52,426 nt of DNA from assembly GCF_005405145.1 (NCBI RefSeq), contig NZ_BJDM01000013.1, positions 1 through 52,426 of the forward strand, given 5' to 3'. Origin of the DNA: Paucilactobacillus kaifaensis (GTDB lineage: Bacteria; Bacillota; Bacilli; Lactobacillales; Lactobacillaceae). Below are positions 8,538 through 19,140 of the stretch, piece after piece. The translations under genes and the position numbers were made by a program. A model generated the notes under the pieces. It saw nothing but the letters and a program-made list of their open reading frames with translations. It did no database searches and was not told the DNA's origin. Position 1 is the first letter of the stretch, and each line of letters starts with the position of its first letter.

Positions 8538-8918
8538 ATGAATTTTATACAGGTATTGCATAAAGTTGGTGGCGGCGAATATGACATTGAGGTTACAGAA
8601 AATTATATTTCGATTAATGGTACGGTGATTGCGTTAAACAAAATAAACGCAATCAATGCACAGACAGTGTCTCAAAAATTTCCGATGTGGTCGTTAGCAC
8701 TGATTGTTGTTTCTTTTTTTCTATTTTCAACATCATCTTTCTTTGGATTGCTAGCTCTTGTCATTGGTGGGTTTTGGATTTACTACTGGTATCAGCATCG
8801 TTTAATTGTTCATATTGGTTTTGATACTTCAGCTATGAGAAATTATGATTTGTTTGTTGCAAATGTTGATCTTGATAAAGCAATTGAACTACGGCAAAAA
8901 TTAATGCAGCAATTTTAG
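8538..8918 (+). CDS. Small membrane protein (DUF6232-like), unknown function
   Basis: 126 aa, ATG with ribosome site GTGGGGA. N-terminal soluble beta-rich part (YDIEVTENYISINGTVIAL), two adjacent hydrophobic helices (about 50-64 and 68-84), then a C-terminal cytosolic part ending in a helix. The layout (short soluble domain, hairpin of two helices, soluble domain) is like DUF6232-type proteins, but I hold that name loosely. It lies directly before the zinc-ribbon genes on the same strand and is probably co-transcribed with them. Confidence 0.7.
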   Translation: MNFIQVLHKVGGGEYDIEVTENYISINGTVIALNKINAINAQTVSQKFPMWSLALIVVSFFLFSTSSFFGLLALVIGGFWIYYWYQHRLIVHIGFDTSAMRNYDLFVANVDLDKAIELRQKLMQQF

Positions 8919-8952
8919 TTATAGTTGACACAACGGAATGCGGGGAATAAAA

Positions 8953-9465
8953 ATGGCTGAACAAACTAAATTCTGCCCTAATTGTGGAGATGAAATTATT
9001 GGTAAACCGAGATTTTGTCCTCAGTGTGGTTTTGAATTAAATTTGACCAATGTGGGCAATAATCAAAGTATTGCTGGGGTAAAAGAAACTAAGGTGTTGC
9101 CTACAATCAGGGTGATGCAAATATTAGTCGTTTTTTTCTTAGTGGGTGTTTCCTTTTTAGTGGGGTACTACTCAAATGGTAACAGTTATCCTGCTAAGCT
9201 AACCAAATCAGATAAAGCAAAATCAATTAATAATTCAAAAACAAGTCGTCCCAAAACGAAAAATAGCGTTAGTAATAACAATGCGCAGTTTACTGAGAAG
9301 AAGGCTGCTGAACAACTAAAGCGTGCAGGAATGAATCCATACGCACAGGAAATCACAACATATCATGGCTTAGATGGTGCATGGGAATTTATGGATGAAG
9401 GTACGGTATGGGTAGCCTATCCAGATGGCCTGAATGATTTTCCAGGAGACGCTCACTATTATTAA
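8953..9465 (+). CDS. Zinc-ribbon membrane-anchored protein, paralogue 1
   Basis: 170 aa from the ATG at 8953. The frame is open from 8938, but only 8953 has a proper ribosome site (CGGGGAA). N-terminal zinc ribbon CPNCGDEI...FCPQCGFEL (two CxxC pairs), one membrane helix (about residues 58-76), a Lys/Ser/Asn-rich linker, and a C-terminal extracytoplasmic domain with GLDGAWEFMDEGTVWVAYPD. The topology implies zinc ribbon inside and C domain outside. It is first of three consecutive related genes, and its C domain differs from those of the other two. Function unknown; a membrane sensor or scaffold is possible. Confidence 0.75.
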   Translation: MAEQTKFCPNCGDEIIGKPRFCPQCGFELNLTNVGNNQSIAGVKETKVLPTIRVMQILVVFFLVGVSFLVGYYSNGNSYPAKLTKSDKAKSINNSKTSRPKTKNSVSNNNAQFTEKKAAEQLKRAGMNPYAQEITTYHGLDGAWEFMDEGTVWVAYPDGLNDFPGDAHYY

Positions 9466-9493
9466 ATATAAAAAACTATTAAATATAAAAAAC
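9460..9493 (+). repeat. Tandem 17-bp duplication between zinc-ribbon genes
   Basis: TATTAAATATAAAAAAC occurs twice back to back (9460-9476, 9477-9493). The first copy contains the stop codon of the upstream gene. Confidence 0.85.
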
Positions 9494-9510
9494 GAAAGCA
9501 GGATTTATGA

Positions 9511-10350
9511 ATGGATCACAAAGCAAAGTTTTGCCCGAACTGTTGCAAACAACTCTCTAACGAACCTGAATTTTGTCCCTTTTGTGGGTACAATTTAAAG
9601 GAATATTGGCAGGCGTATGACCAAAATAAACAGGTAAGAAATGAAAGCCGAACAACCGGCAAGGACAGTAATAATGATTTAGAGCAAACTAACTTTCCAA
9701 GTCAGCAGCGTCCACCAAAAAAGAGCAAACGGAAAAGATCAATTATTATAGCAATTATTATTGTTTTGTTGTTAGTATTAGTCTTTTTCGTTTGGCATAG
9801 CGTTAGTGGTGGGACCGTGGATACAGCAACCAATAAAGAAAATTCTGTTTCTACCAACAAAACTAAACATAAAAGAAAATCGACAAAAAAAGATGATTCC
9901 AGTTCAGCTAATTCTTCTGTTGCGACATCAAGCTCGTCTCCAAAGAATCAACTAAATGCGTCATCATTAACACCTAATCAGACAGCTGCGGCAATTGCTT
10001 ACTATGCAGATGCACATGGTTATTGGAGCTTCAACTTTACAACGGAGAATTATTTACAGGCTTTTGAAGAGATTACGAATGATGATTGGAATTTGACGGC
10101 GCCTGGAGATGACAATGTTCAATATGATATTCAAATGGCAGATACGGGTAGTGGTGGTGTATATTTTTACACGTTAAATGGTGGCACTAATGTTAATATA
10201 TATGAATTTGATGACTTCGATGATGAAAATCATATTGTGCCACAAAAGACAGCTTCGCTTAGTGAAATTGTTGCTTATATAAACGATGTGAATGCAGTTG
10301 ATGAAGTAAACAGTATTGCTAATAATGCAACAATTGAAGATGACCGTTAG
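9511..10350 (+). CDS. Zinc-ribbon membrane-anchored protein, paralogue 2
   Basis: 279 aa. N-terminal zinc ribbon with Cys8, Cys11, Cys22 and Cys25 (FCPNCCKQL, FCPFCGYNL), a basic stretch PPKKSKRKR, one membrane helix (about 77-93), a long Ser/Thr/Lys linker, and an extracytoplasmic domain beginning LTPNQTAAAIAYYADAHGYW. That domain recurs in the next gene and resembles a lactobacillar extracellular domain found with zinc ribbons (possibly the group annotated Lreu_0056; not certain). The basic patch before the helix predicts a cytosolic N-terminus. Ribosome-site support is moderate (AGCAGGA). Function unknown. Confidence 0.75.
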   Translation: MDHKAKFCPNCCKQLSNEPEFCPFCGYNLKEYWQAYDQNKQVRNESRTTGKDSNNDLEQTNFPSQQRPPKKSKRKRSIIIAIIIVLLLVLVFFVWHSVSGGTVDTATNKENSVSTNKTKHKRKSTKKDDSSSANSSVATSSSSPKNQLNASSLTPNQTAAAIAYYADAHGYWSFNFTTENYLQAFEEITNDDWNLTAPGDDNVQYDIQMADTGSGGVYFYTLNGGTNVNIYEFDDFDDENHIVPQKTASLSEIVAYINDVNAVDEVNSIANNATIEDDR

Positions 10351-10365
10351 AAAGTTGGATCAAAG

Positions 10366-10980
10366 TTGATAAAGCAAAAGTATAAAAGAGTGTTGATCAC
10401 ATTTAGCTTAATTATTGCAGTGATATTGGCTTTTCTTGTTGGTCGAAGCTTAAATGAAGGAAACGTGAATACAAACGAGAGCACTGGGCCTACGCAAATA
10501 AAAAAATCGGCTATTAAAAAGACAATAAAAAAAGGCGACCACAGTAAAGCTGTTTCAAACTCGGTCAAATTAACAGCCAACTCACTTTCAACAACTCAAT
10601 CTGTAGGAGGCGCGATCACATACTACGCAATGGCTAAAGGGTACTGGTCATTTGATGGGGTGCAGAAAAGTGGCGTTTCAATTAATACCATTGAACGCGC
10701 AAATGATTTAAATTTATTAGATTCAGATTTAGATCAAACTACTTTTATTGTAACGAATCAAAGTACACCAAGTGGAGATACACCACTATTTACCATTACC
10801 AAAAAAGGAAAAGTTGCAATTTATATGATTGATAAACAGACTGATTTTAGTAGTATTTCTGCTAAAGAAGTTACTTCTCTTGATGAGATTGTAAAGTATT
10901 TGAATAATCATGGGGACGGAAGTAAGACTGTAAACTTAATTCATAAGTCCGACGTTACTTTTAATAAAACAACTAGGTAG
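10366..10980 (+). CDS. Membrane-anchored protein, paralogue 3, zinc ribbon lost
   Basis: 204 aa if translation starts at TTG 10366, only 15 nt after the previous stop; there is no good ribosome site, so coupling to the upstream gene or a later start is possible. MIKQKYKR then a membrane helix (about 8-25), a Lys/Ser linker, and the domain SVGGAITYYAMAKGYWSF, which aligns with IAYYADAHGYWSFN of the upstream protein; both end in a LDEIVKYLN / LSEIVAYIN segment. Unlike its two neighbours it has no CxxC zinc ribbon. It looks like a duplicate of the 9511 gene truncated at the 5' end. Confidence 0.65.
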   Translation: MIKQKYKRVLITFSLIIAVILAFLVGRSLNEGNVNTNESTGPTQIKKSAIKKTIKKGDHSKAVSNSVKLTANSLSTTQSVGGAITYYAMAKGYWSFDGVQKSGVSINTIERANDLNLLDSDLDQTTFIVTNQSTPSGDTPLFTITKKGKVAIYMIDKQTDFSSISAKEVTSLDEIVKYLNNHGDGSKTVNLIHKSDVTFNKTTR

Positions 10981-11018
10981 TGCATTTAACCTCTAAAACT
11001 TTTGACTAGAAATTATAA

Positions 11019-11128
11019 GTGATGAGAATTCCGTATTTATTAATGGACATCATTGGCCTTTCAAACACTAATTGAGTAGAATGTGATGTGTAATTGAAAT
11101 TGAGGAGGTCCAGTGATGAGAATTCCGT
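11019..11128 (+). repeat. 16-bp direct repeat of the tpiA start region
   Basis: GTGATGAGAATTCCGT occurs at 11019-11034 and again at 11113-11128, where it spans the tpiA start codon. The similarity continues as ATTTATT versus TTATT. The first copy opens only a 17-codon frame and lacks a ribosome site. It looks like a remnant of a duplication at the right edge of the insert that separates pgk from tpiA. Confidence 0.8.
11053..11082 (+). promoter_or_regulatory. Candidate tpiA promoter
   Basis: TTGGCC (11053-11058), 18-nt spacer, TAGAAT (11077-11082), 34 nt before the tpiA start. A promoter is needed here because the insert separates tpiA from the gap-pgk unit. Confidence 0.4.
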
Positions 11129-11874
11129 TTATTGCGGGTAATTGGAAAATGAATAAAACGGCGAAAGAATCAATTGAATTTGTACGCGCCGTGTATGACA
11201 ACCTTCCTGATCCGACCCAAGTTGAAACTGCAGTTGCTGCTCCAGCGATAGTACTCCAGTCGATGGTGGCTGCAGCAAAAGGGAGCCCACTAAGAATTGT
11301 GGGTGAAAACTGTTTCTATGAAAATGAGGGAGCTTATACTGGTGAAATTAGCCCAGCTGTATTGAAAGAGATTGGCGTTAATTATGTCATTTTGGGTCAT
11401 TCCGAGCGACGACTTTACTTTCATGAATCTGATGAGGTAATTAATAAAAAAGTACTGGCAGCAATTGATAATGACTTAAAACCCATTGTTTGTTGTGATG
11501 AAACAATGGGACGTCAAGCAGCTGGCGATAAAATTCACTGGGTAGTTAGTCAAATCATGGCCGATTTACGTGGTCTAACTGAAGAACAAATGAAGACAGT
11601 TACGGTGGCATACGAGCCAAGCTGGGCGATTGGAACCGGGCAGAGCGCGAGCTCTGACCAAGCTGAAGAGGGATGCTACCTCATTCGGCAAACAATTGCA
11701 GATGTTTACAATGATGAATTAGCTAATCATATTCGAGTCCTTTATGGTGGGAGTGTGAAGCCAGATAACATTGCTGAGATTATGGCAAAACCAAATATTG
11801 ACGGTGTCTTGGTTGGCAATGCTAGTTTAGCAGCTGAATCATTTTTACAGTTAGCAAATTATCAAAAGGTGTAA
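11116..11874 (+). CDS. tpiA: Triosephosphate isomerase
   Basis: 252 aa from ATG 11116; a GTG at 11113 is in frame, but GAGGAGG is 7 nt from the ATG and the family starts [13 protein letters not shown]. Interconverts dihydroxyacetone phosphate and glyceraldehyde-3-phosphate. Lys11 in GNWKMN, His95 in LGHSERR, Glu167 in [11 protein letters not shown] and phosphate-binding YGGSVKP are all present. Codon use is less biased than in gap, pgk and eno. It stands 99 nt before eno and 5.6 kb after pgk. Confidence 0.98.
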   Translation: MRIPFIAGNWKMNKTAKESIEFVRAVYDNLPDPTQVETAVAAPAIVLQSMVAAAKGSPLRIVGENCFYENEGAYTGEISPAVLKEIGVNYVILGHSERRLYFHESDEVINKKVLAAIDNDLKPIVCCDETMGRQAAGDKIHWVVSQIMADLRGLTEEQMKTVTVAYEPSWAIGTGQSASSDQAEEGCYLIRQTIADVYNDELANHIRVLYGGSVKPDNIAEIMAKPNIDGVLVGNASLAAESFLQLANYQKV

Positions 11875-11895
11875 CATTATCTAAGTGGAAATGAC

Positions 11896-11924
11896 TTGTA
11901 TTTGAATACACAAAATAATACAAT
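11896..11924 (+). promoter_or_regulatory. Promoter of eno
   Basis: TTGTAT (11896-11901), 17-nt spacer, TACAAT (11919-11924), 50 nt before the eno ATG, so eno can be expressed apart from tpiA. Confidence 0.65.
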
Positions 11925-11943
11925 AAAACAGGAACTGATCTAA

Positions 11944-13297
<1,354 letters not shown>

Positions 13298-13299
<2 letters not shown>

Positions 13300-13426
13300 A
13301 GCGCAAACGACCACGGGGTAACTGTCGTGGTATAACATATAAAAACGCTAACCTATTCGAACTATGAATAGGTTAGCGTTTTTATATGTTATACGGTAGA
13401 CAGTTGTGGTTGTTTGCACGTTTGAT
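13298..13426 (+). repeat. Intergenic hairpin element 1 (about 128 bp)
   Basis: Begins AGAGCGCAAACG and ends GTTTGCACGTTTGA. Outer stem GCGCAAACGACCAC / GTGGTTGTTTGCAC (with G-U pairs), a bulge, CTGTC/GACAG, then a perfect 27-bp inner stem (ATAACATATAAAAACGC... with its complement, 13333-13394) and a 7-nt loop. Same ends, length, GTCGTGG motif and orientation as the other elements. It probably also acts as the eno terminator; no other one is seen. Confidence 0.85.
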
Positions 13427-13507
13427 CAAGAATAAGCAGAACAAACTAAATCTAAGAAGGCTTGTTGTGCTAAACTAATAGTTAATTTAAAACGGTAGGC
13501 GAAAACA

Positions 13508-15046
13508 TTGAAATTGAAATTTGATTCAACTAGATTTATGCAGATTATTCGAGGACTGTTCATTGGACTAGCTGCTGGACTAGTGGTGAGTTTGTTTCGT
13601 TTGACAATTGAATATGGATTGCGGTTTGTTAAATTTGCCTACGAAACCATGCATCAAAACTATTGGTTGTTGATCCCGTGGGTGATCGCTTCAGTTTTGT
13701 TGGCACTATTACTTGGAAAAATGGTGCAACGGTATCCTGCTGTTCAAGGATCCGGAATTCCACAGATTGAGGGCCAACTAGCAGGTAGCTATGAGGAATC
13801 GTGGTGGCCAGTATTGTGGCGGAAATTTTTTGGTGGTATCTTGTCAATTGGATCAGGTCTATTTTTAGGTCGAGAAGGTCCATCGATTCAATTAGGAGCG
13901 ACGATCGGTCAAGGATTTGCAGAAATAAAACATGATGATCAAGTCAATCGGCGGGTTTCAATTGCAAGTGGTGCTGCAGCAGGACTTTCAGCAGCTTTTA
14001 ACGCACCAATTGCCAGTACACTGTTCATATTAGAGGAAGTTTATCATAATTTTTCTCCTTTAGTTTGGATTTCTGCGTTAGTGAGTGCATTAACTGCTAA
14101 CTTTGTTTCGCTAAATTTTTTTGGTTTAACACCTGTACTGCATATTACTTATTCCCAATCGTTACCATTAAATCAATATGGTCATTTAATTATCTTAGGA
14201 ATTGTATTAGGCTTATTGGGGCGGGTTTATCAAATGACGTTATTACATTTGCCGGTATGGTTTGGTAAGTTAAAAGGTATTAAACCGGCATGGTATCCTG
14301 TGATCCCGTTTGTTTTAGTAGTCATAGTTGGCTGGTTTTGGCCCAACACTTTGGGTGGTGGTAATGGATTAATTGTCCAAATCGCGCAGCATAATCCGTC
14401 TATTGCAGTTTTTGGCAGCTTGCTAATATTGCGTTTTGTTTTTTCAATGGTGAGCTATGGATCGATGTTACCTGGTGGTATTTTTTTACCGATTCTAACA
14501 ATTGGTGCCGTAATCGGAGGATTGTATAGTCAAATGATGGTCAGCATGGGTTGGTTAAATGCGAATTTGGTATCTAACTTTATTATTTATGCAATGGCCG
14601 GTTATTTTGCAGGAATAGGAAAAGCACCATTTACCGCAATTCTATTGATTACCGAAATGGTCGGGTCACTGGGACATTTGATGCCATTAGCGGTAGTCTC
14701 GATTGTGGCGTTCACTGTTGTTGATTTGTTAGGTGGTGCTCCGATCTACGAATCGTTGTTAAATAAATTAATTAAGCGAACAGAATTGATTAACAGTGAC
14801 CAGGTGACCACTTTACAAACTACTGTTTTTATGGGATCAAGATTAGACGGTCAACAGGTTCGTGACTTTGATTGGCCTAAAGGATGTCTAGTGACCTCAA
14901 TTCATCGTGGAGAACGTGATATTGTTCCACACGGGGATACAGTAATTCGTGGTGGCGATACACTAGTAGTTTCTGTTGCGCCAAATCAGCGCCAAGTTGC
15001 CTTTACAAGGGTAGTCTCTGCTGCTCAAACAGCGTCGGATAATTAA
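13508..15046 (+). CDS. ClC-family chloride channel/transporter with TrkA-C domain
   Basis: 512 aa, TTG start at 13508 with only a weak ribosome site. Integral membrane ClC protein that moves Cl- (or another halide) across the membrane, often H+-coupled. Signature motifs: GSGIP (81-85), GREGP (121-125, gating Glu123) and GSMLPGGIFLP in the second half; 10 or more hydrophobic helices. A C-terminal cytosolic domain (about 430-510, ending VSVAPNQRQ) looks like TrkA-C/RCK-C and may bind a regulatory ligand. Fluoride-type channels carry other selectivity motifs, so a general chloride transporter is more likely. It stands alone between element 1 and secG. Confidence 0.9.
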   Translation: MKLKFDSTRFMQIIRGLFIGLAAGLVVSLFRLTIEYGLRFVKFAYETMHQNYWLLIPWVIASVLLALLLGKMVQRYPAVQGSGIPQIEGQLAGSYEESWWPVLWRKFFGGILSIGSGLFLGREGPSIQLGATIGQGFAEIKHDDQVNRRVSIASGAAAGLSAAFNAPIASTLFILEEVYHNFSPLVWISALVSALTANFVSLNFFGLTPVLHITYSQSLPLNQYGHLIILGIVLGLLGRVYQMTLLHLPVWFGKLKGIKPAWYPVIPFVLVVIVGWFWPNTLGGGNGLIVQIAQHNPSIAVFGSLLILRFVFSMVSYGSMLPGGIFLPILTIGAVIGGLYSQMMVSMGWLNANLVSNFIIYAMAGYFAGIGKAPFTAILLITEMVGSLGHLMPLAVVSIVAFTVVDLLGGAPIYESLLNKLIKRTELINSDQVTTLQTTVFMGSRLDGQQVRDFDWPKGCLVTSIHRGERDIVPHGDTVIRGGDTLVVSVAPNQRQVAFTRVVSAAQTASDN

Positions 15047-15118
15047 GACTAGAATAGGTTGCTTAAATATGTTAGAATATTCAGGATATGTAACGGGCAA
15101 AATTAGGAGGATTTTTCC

Positions 15119-15358
15119 TTGTATAATTTATTATTAACGGTATTTTTAATTGTAAGTGTGATTTTGATTGTATGTGTGATGATGCAACCAGCTAAAAATA
15201 ATTCAGACGCTATGTCAGCATTGACTGGTGGTGCTGGTGACTTATTCTCACGAAGAAAAGCACGTGGATTTGAAGCAGTGATGCAAATTGCGACAACTGT
15301 TTTTGGTGCAATTTTCTTCCTGCTAGCACTAGCGTTAGTGTATCTATCTTCACATTAG
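15119..15358 (+). CDS. secG: Preprotein translocase subunit SecG
   Basis: 79 aa, TTG start with an excellent ribosome site (TTAGGAGGA). Small partner of SecYE in the membrane. Two hydrophobic helices (about 2-22 and 53-75) flank a cytosolic loop with the typical MMQPAKNNSDAMSALTGG and LFSRRKARG. Followed by a terminator. The secG, esterase, rnr, smpB order is common in lactobacilli. Confidence 0.95.
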   Translation: MYNLLLTVFLIVSVILIVCVMMQPAKNNSDAMSALTGGAGDLFSRRKARGFEAVMQIATTVFGAIFFLLALALVYLSSH

Positions 15359-15366
15359 ATTAAATC

Positions 15367-15403
15367 AACCTCCTGGATTTTATATCACAGGAGGGTTTTT
15401 TTG
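15367..15403 (+). terminator. Terminator after secG
   Basis: AACCTCCTG (15367-15375) pairs with CAGGAGGGTT (15388-15397), followed by TTTTTT. Confidence 0.85.
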
Positions 15404-15413
15404 ATGTAAGGAT

Positions 15414-15541
15414 AGAATGAATTTTTGAACCGGGGTCGTGGGCTAGATCATTAATGAGAATTAGTAAATATGGTACTAGTATTTGTTGGTTGTCATTAAT
15501 GCCTTAGTCCACGATACATAAACGCCCGTATTCACACTTTT
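15414..15541 (+). repeat. Intergenic hairpin element 2 (degenerate, about 128 bp)
   Basis: Ends AGAATGAAT / ATTCACACTTTT are weaker versions of the family ends. The arms 15436-15471 and 15481-15515 match over about 36 positions (GTCGTGGGCTA... with TAGTCCACGAT), including CATTAATGA / TCATTAATG. Length, orientation and the GTCGTGG motif agree with the other elements. It lies between secG and the esterase. Confidence 0.6.
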
Positions 15542-15559
15542 ATTTTAGGGAGTGACTTT

Positions 15560-16306
15560 ATGTTACAAAAACCGACACCTTTTTTCTTTCGCCATGGTCC
15601 TAAAGCTGTTGTTTTGTTGCATGCCTATGCTAGTAATAGTAATGATATGCGACTTCTAGCTCGTTATTTGGAGAAAGATGATTATTCTGTGTATGCTCCA
15701 ATTTTAACGGGACATGCAACTGATGATCCACAAGATATATTGCGGCTTGGATCACCCCAACAATGGTGGCAAGATACGAAAGAGGCCATAGGGTATGTTC
15801 GTTCTCAAGGCTACAATCAGATTGCAATTTTTGGTCTTTCACTAGGTGGTATCTTTGCCACTAAGGCACTAGAAGAAGAACTAGGACTTGTCGGTGGGGG
15901 CACATTTAGTTCGCCGGTTATTAAAGCGGGAAAAACTAATGTTGCCAAGATGTTTCCTAAAATGGCACGAGCACAGTATCAACAACAGTCTAACTTGGAA
16001 CCTGAGCAGGCAAAGATTGACTGGATTAAAATCCATGTTCATGATCAGTTAAAGGCCATTGAAATATACACTGAAACAGTTGCTGAAAATTTAGACAAGA
16101 TTAAAACACCGTTCTTTATTGGGCAGGGTGGCCATGATGAAATGATTAGTGATCAATCAAGTGTGTTGCTTCAACAAAGGTTGGAACAGCTTGGTAAAGT
16201 GGTAGATTTTAATTTCTATCCTGACGCTAGTCATGTGCTCACGGTAAACAGTGCTCATCACGAATTGGAACAAGATGTAAAAAACTATTTAACAAGAATA
16301 TTTTGA
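15560..16306 (+). CDS. est: Carboxylesterase, alpha/beta hydrolase
   Basis: 248 aa. Hydrolyses short-chain carboxylic esters; cytosolic, no signal peptide. Oxyanion region VLLHAYASN (18-26), nucleophile Ser94 in GLSLGG, Asp193 in GGHDEM and His225 in DASHVLTV form the triad. Ribosome site AGGGAGTG. Matches the monoglyceride-lipase-like carboxylesterase family encoded next to rnr in Bacilli. Only 8 nt separate it from rnr, so they are one operon. Confidence 0.92.
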   Translation: MLQKPTPFFFRHGPKAVVLLHAYASNSNDMRLLARYLEKDDYSVYAPILTGHATDDPQDILRLGSPQQWWQDTKEAIGYVRSQGYNQIAIFGLSLGGIFATKALEEELGLVGGGTFSSPVIKAGKTNVAKMFPKMARAQYQQQSNLEPEQAKIDWIKIHVHDQLKAIEIYTETVAENLDKIKTPFFIGQGGHDEMISDQSSVLLQQRLEQLGKVVDFNFYPDASHVLTVNSAHHELEQDVKNYLTRIF

Positions 16307-16314
16307 GGTAGAAA

Positions 16315-18657
16315 ATGACAGAAATTATAAAATTAAAACAAACAATTAGAGAACATTTGCGCAATAATGCTGAAGTTAGTTTTTCAGCTGAAAAACTGGC
16401 CACAGCAATTAATATGAATGATGCAGACCAATTTACACAAATCGTTCAGGCGTTGGCACAGTTAGAACGCGAGCATGAAGTTGAAGTAACCGATCGTGGC
16501 GAGTTTCAAGCTATTCCAGAAAAGCCAATTTTAACCGGTGTATTTCATGGTAATGACAAGGGATTTGGATTTGTTGCATATGATCCAGATGAACCAGATA
16601 TTTATATTAACCCAGACCATACTAAGCACGCATTAAATGGTGACGAAGTATCTGTTGATATTGTCCGTCCTGCTCGCCCGGGAGATAGTCGAGGGCCAGA
16701 GGGCCAGGTCACTAAGATTATTACACATCGTTACGAGCAAGTAGTTGGTGAATTTAAAGCAGACAGCACTGATGGCTATATTGGTGAAGTCGTACTTAAA
16801 GACAAAAAAATCGCTAGTTATAAGTTTATGGTAACTGATGGGGGCTTGCATCCATCAGAAGGTGAAATCGTGACCGCTGATGTGGTTACATATCCAACTG
16901 ACACAAAACCAAAGACAATGGTTGGGATTGCTAAAGAGGTAATTGGTGATAAGGACCAGCCTGGTATTGATATTTTATCAGTGGTTTATGCGCACGATGT
17001 TCCTCATGAGTTTCCACAAGAAGTGATTGAACAAGCGGACAAAATTGAAGAATCTATCAGTGATGCTGAGAAAAAAGGTAGAGTTGATATCACTGATCAA
17101 CCGTTGGTCACCATTGATAGTATTGAATCTAAGGATTTAGATGATGCTGTTGTTGCTTGGAAATTAGATAATGGTAATTATCATTTGGGTGTTCATATTG
17201 CTGATGTTAGTCACTATGTTCCTGAGAATACACCACTTGATCAGGAGGCGTATAAGCGTGGGACTTCAGTTTATCTAACTGATCGTGTTATCCCAATGCT
17301 GCCAAGACGTTTGTCTAATGGGATTTGTTCGTTAAATCCAGGTGTTGAACGACTATCAATGAGTTGTGAAATGGAAATTACTCCTGAAGGAAAAGTGGTA
17401 AAAGAACGCATTTTCCCTAGTGTCATGAAATCACATGCACGAATGACTTATAAAGCGGTCAATGCTATTTTAGAGGCCCACGATGAAAAAACACGAGAAC
17501 AATATAAAGAATTAGTCCCAATGTTTGAAGACATGGCTGAACTACATCGAGCATTACTAAAAAATCGTAAGCGCCGTGGTGCAATCGATTTTGATGCACC
17601 AGAAGCAAAAATTATTGTTGATGATCAAGGTCATCCCACTGATATTGAGCTGCGTGATCGTGGTTTATCAGAACGAATGATTGAATCATTTATGTTAGCT
17701 GCAAATGAAACGGTGGCTGAACATTTCAAGCATTTACACGTACCATTTTTATATCGAATCCATGAAACCCCAGATGGTGAACGTGTTAAGACATTTTTTG
17801 AATTTTTAAGTGTCTTTGGTCATACGGTTCATGGGGATGTAAATAATCTAAAGCCAAAAATGTTGCAGAATGTGTTGAAAGAAGTAGCTGGTGAGCCAGA
17901 AGAACAAATGGTCCAGACAATGATGCTTCGTAGTATGAAGCAAGCTAAGTATTCCGACCAATCATTGGGTCACTTTGGTTTAGGGGCAGAGTTCTATACT
18001 CACTTCACTTCACCTATTCGACGTTATCCAGATACTACTGTGCACCGGTTAATTAAGTGGTACGCTAAGCATGGAACAGGTGCTGAAGCTAAGGCTAAGT
18101 ACGAAGAGAAGTTACCTGAGATTGCTGAGCATACTTCAGTTGCTGAGCGTCGTGGAATTGACACAGAACGTGATGTTGACAGCATGAAAAAAGCTGAATA
18201 TATGGAAGACCATGTTGGTGAAACGTTCGAAGCAGTGGTCAGCTCAGTAATGAAATTTGGCTTGTTTGTTGCACTACCTAACACTGTTGAAGGGCTCGTG
18301 CATATTAGTGCAATGCAGGATGACTATTACGAATATGTTGAAAAGCATATGGCATTAGTTGGTCGCAAATATCACCGAATTTTCCAAATTGGTCAACCAA
18401 TTCAAGTTAAATTACTTAGGGTTGATAAAGATCAACGTGAAGTTGATTTTGAGTTAGTGGATCCTAAGGCAGCTCCAACAACTAAGCTACGAGTACCACG
18501 TTCAGACGACCACCGTGGTGGTAATCGAAATCATAATGGTCATAATCAACGTAGCTCAAACCATGAAGCAGGGCATACTAACCATCGTCAGATTAATCGT
18601 GGTCAAGCACGGCGCCGCGACAATCAGCGACCAACTAAAAATTCAAATCACAGATGA
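16315..18657 (+). CDS. rnr: Ribonuclease R
   Basis: 780 aa. Processive 3'-5' exoribonuclease for structured RNA and for mRNA released by trans-translation. Domains in order: winged helix (about 1-70), cold-shock/OB ([14 protein letters not shown]), RNB catalytic domain with the acidic cluster [13 protein letters not shown] and [12 protein letters not shown]1 domain ([22 protein letters not shown]) and a basic, His/Asn/Arg-rich tail ([11 protein letters not shown]). The operon continues into smpB 10 nt later, pairing two trans-translation factors. Confidence 0.97.
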   Translation: MTEIIKLKQTIREHLRNNAEVSFSAEKLATAINMNDADQFTQIVQALAQLEREHEVEVTDRGEFQAIPEKPILTGVFHGNDKGFGFVAYDPDEPDIYINPDHTKHALNGDEVSVDIVRPARPGDSRGPEGQVTKIITHRYEQVVGEFKADSTDGYIGEVVLKDKKIASYKFMVTDGGLHPSEGEIVTADVVTYPTDTKPKTMVGIAKEVIGDKDQPGIDILSVVYAHDVPHEFPQEVIEQADKIEESISDAEKKGRVDITDQPLVTIDSIESKDLDDAVVAWKLDNGNYHLGVHIADVSHYVPENTPLDQEAYKRGTSVYLTDRVIPMLPRRLSNGICSLNPGVERLSMSCEMEITPEGKVVKERIFPSVMKSHARMTYKAVNAILEAHDEKTREQYKELVPMFEDMAELHRALLKNRKRRGAIDFDAPEAKIIVDDQGHPTDIELRDRGLSERMIESFMLAANETVAEHFKHLHVPFLYRIHETPDGERVKTFFEFLSVFGHTVHGDVNNLKPKMLQNVLKEVAGEPEEQMVQTMMLRSMKQAKYSDQSLGHFGLGAEFYTHFTSPIRRYPDTTVHRLIKWYAKHGTGAEAKAKYEEKLPEIAEHTSVAERRGIDTERDVDSMKKAEYMEDHVGETFEAVVSSVMKFGLFVALPNTVEGLVHISAMQDDYYEYVEKHMALVGRKYHRIFQIGQPIQVKLLRVDKDQREVDFELVDPKAAPTTKLRVPRSDDHRGGNRNHNGHNQRSSNHEAGHTNHRQINRGQARRRDNQRPTKNSNHR

Positions 18658-18667
18658 GGTGATTAAG

Positions 18668-19135
18668 TTGGCGAAACAAAAGCAAGCTAACGATAATTTA
18701 ATGGCGCAAAATAAAAAAGCGCGTCATGATTATTCAATTGAATCAACTTATGAAGCTGGGATTGTACTGACTGGAACTGAAATTAAAGCAATTCGTGATA
18801 AACGAGTTAATTTGCGTGATGGGTTTGCACAAGTTCGTAACGGTGAAGTTTGGTTAATGAATGTGCACATTAGTCCATACGATCAAGGAAATCAGTTTAA
18901 TCATGATCCATTACGGAATCGTAAGTTGTTACTACACAAAAAAGAGATAAAGCGTTTATCAGGCGAACTAAGCACCAAAGGAATTACGCTAGTCCCACTA
19001 AAGCTATATATTAAGAACGGCTATGCAAAGGTGTTACTAGGAGTTGCTAAAGGTAAGCACGAATATGATAAGCGTGAAACTTTAAAACGAAGAGAACAGG
19101 ATCGACAAATAGCACGGGTGATGAAAAAGTATTAA
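18668..19135 (+). CDS. smpB: SsrA-binding protein SmpB
   Basis: 155 aa from TTG 18668 ([10 protein letters not shown]), which has TGAGGTGATT 8 nt upstream; the frame is open further upstream only because it overlaps the rnr tail. Binds tmRNA and carries it to stalled ribosomes. Typical motifs: [36 protein letters not shown] and the C-terminal [16 protein letters not shown]. Its RNA partner ssrA lies at 46371 in this same window. Hairpin element 3 follows immediately. Confidence 0.97.
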   Translation: MAKQKQANDNLMAQNKKARHDYSIESTYEAGIVLTGTEIKAIRDKRVNLRDGFAQVRNGEVWLMNVHISPYDQGNQFNHDPLRNRKLLLHKKEIKRLSGELSTKGITLVPLKLYIKNGYAKVLLGVAKGKHEYDKRETLKRREQDRQIARVMKKY

Positions 19136-19140
19136 AAATA

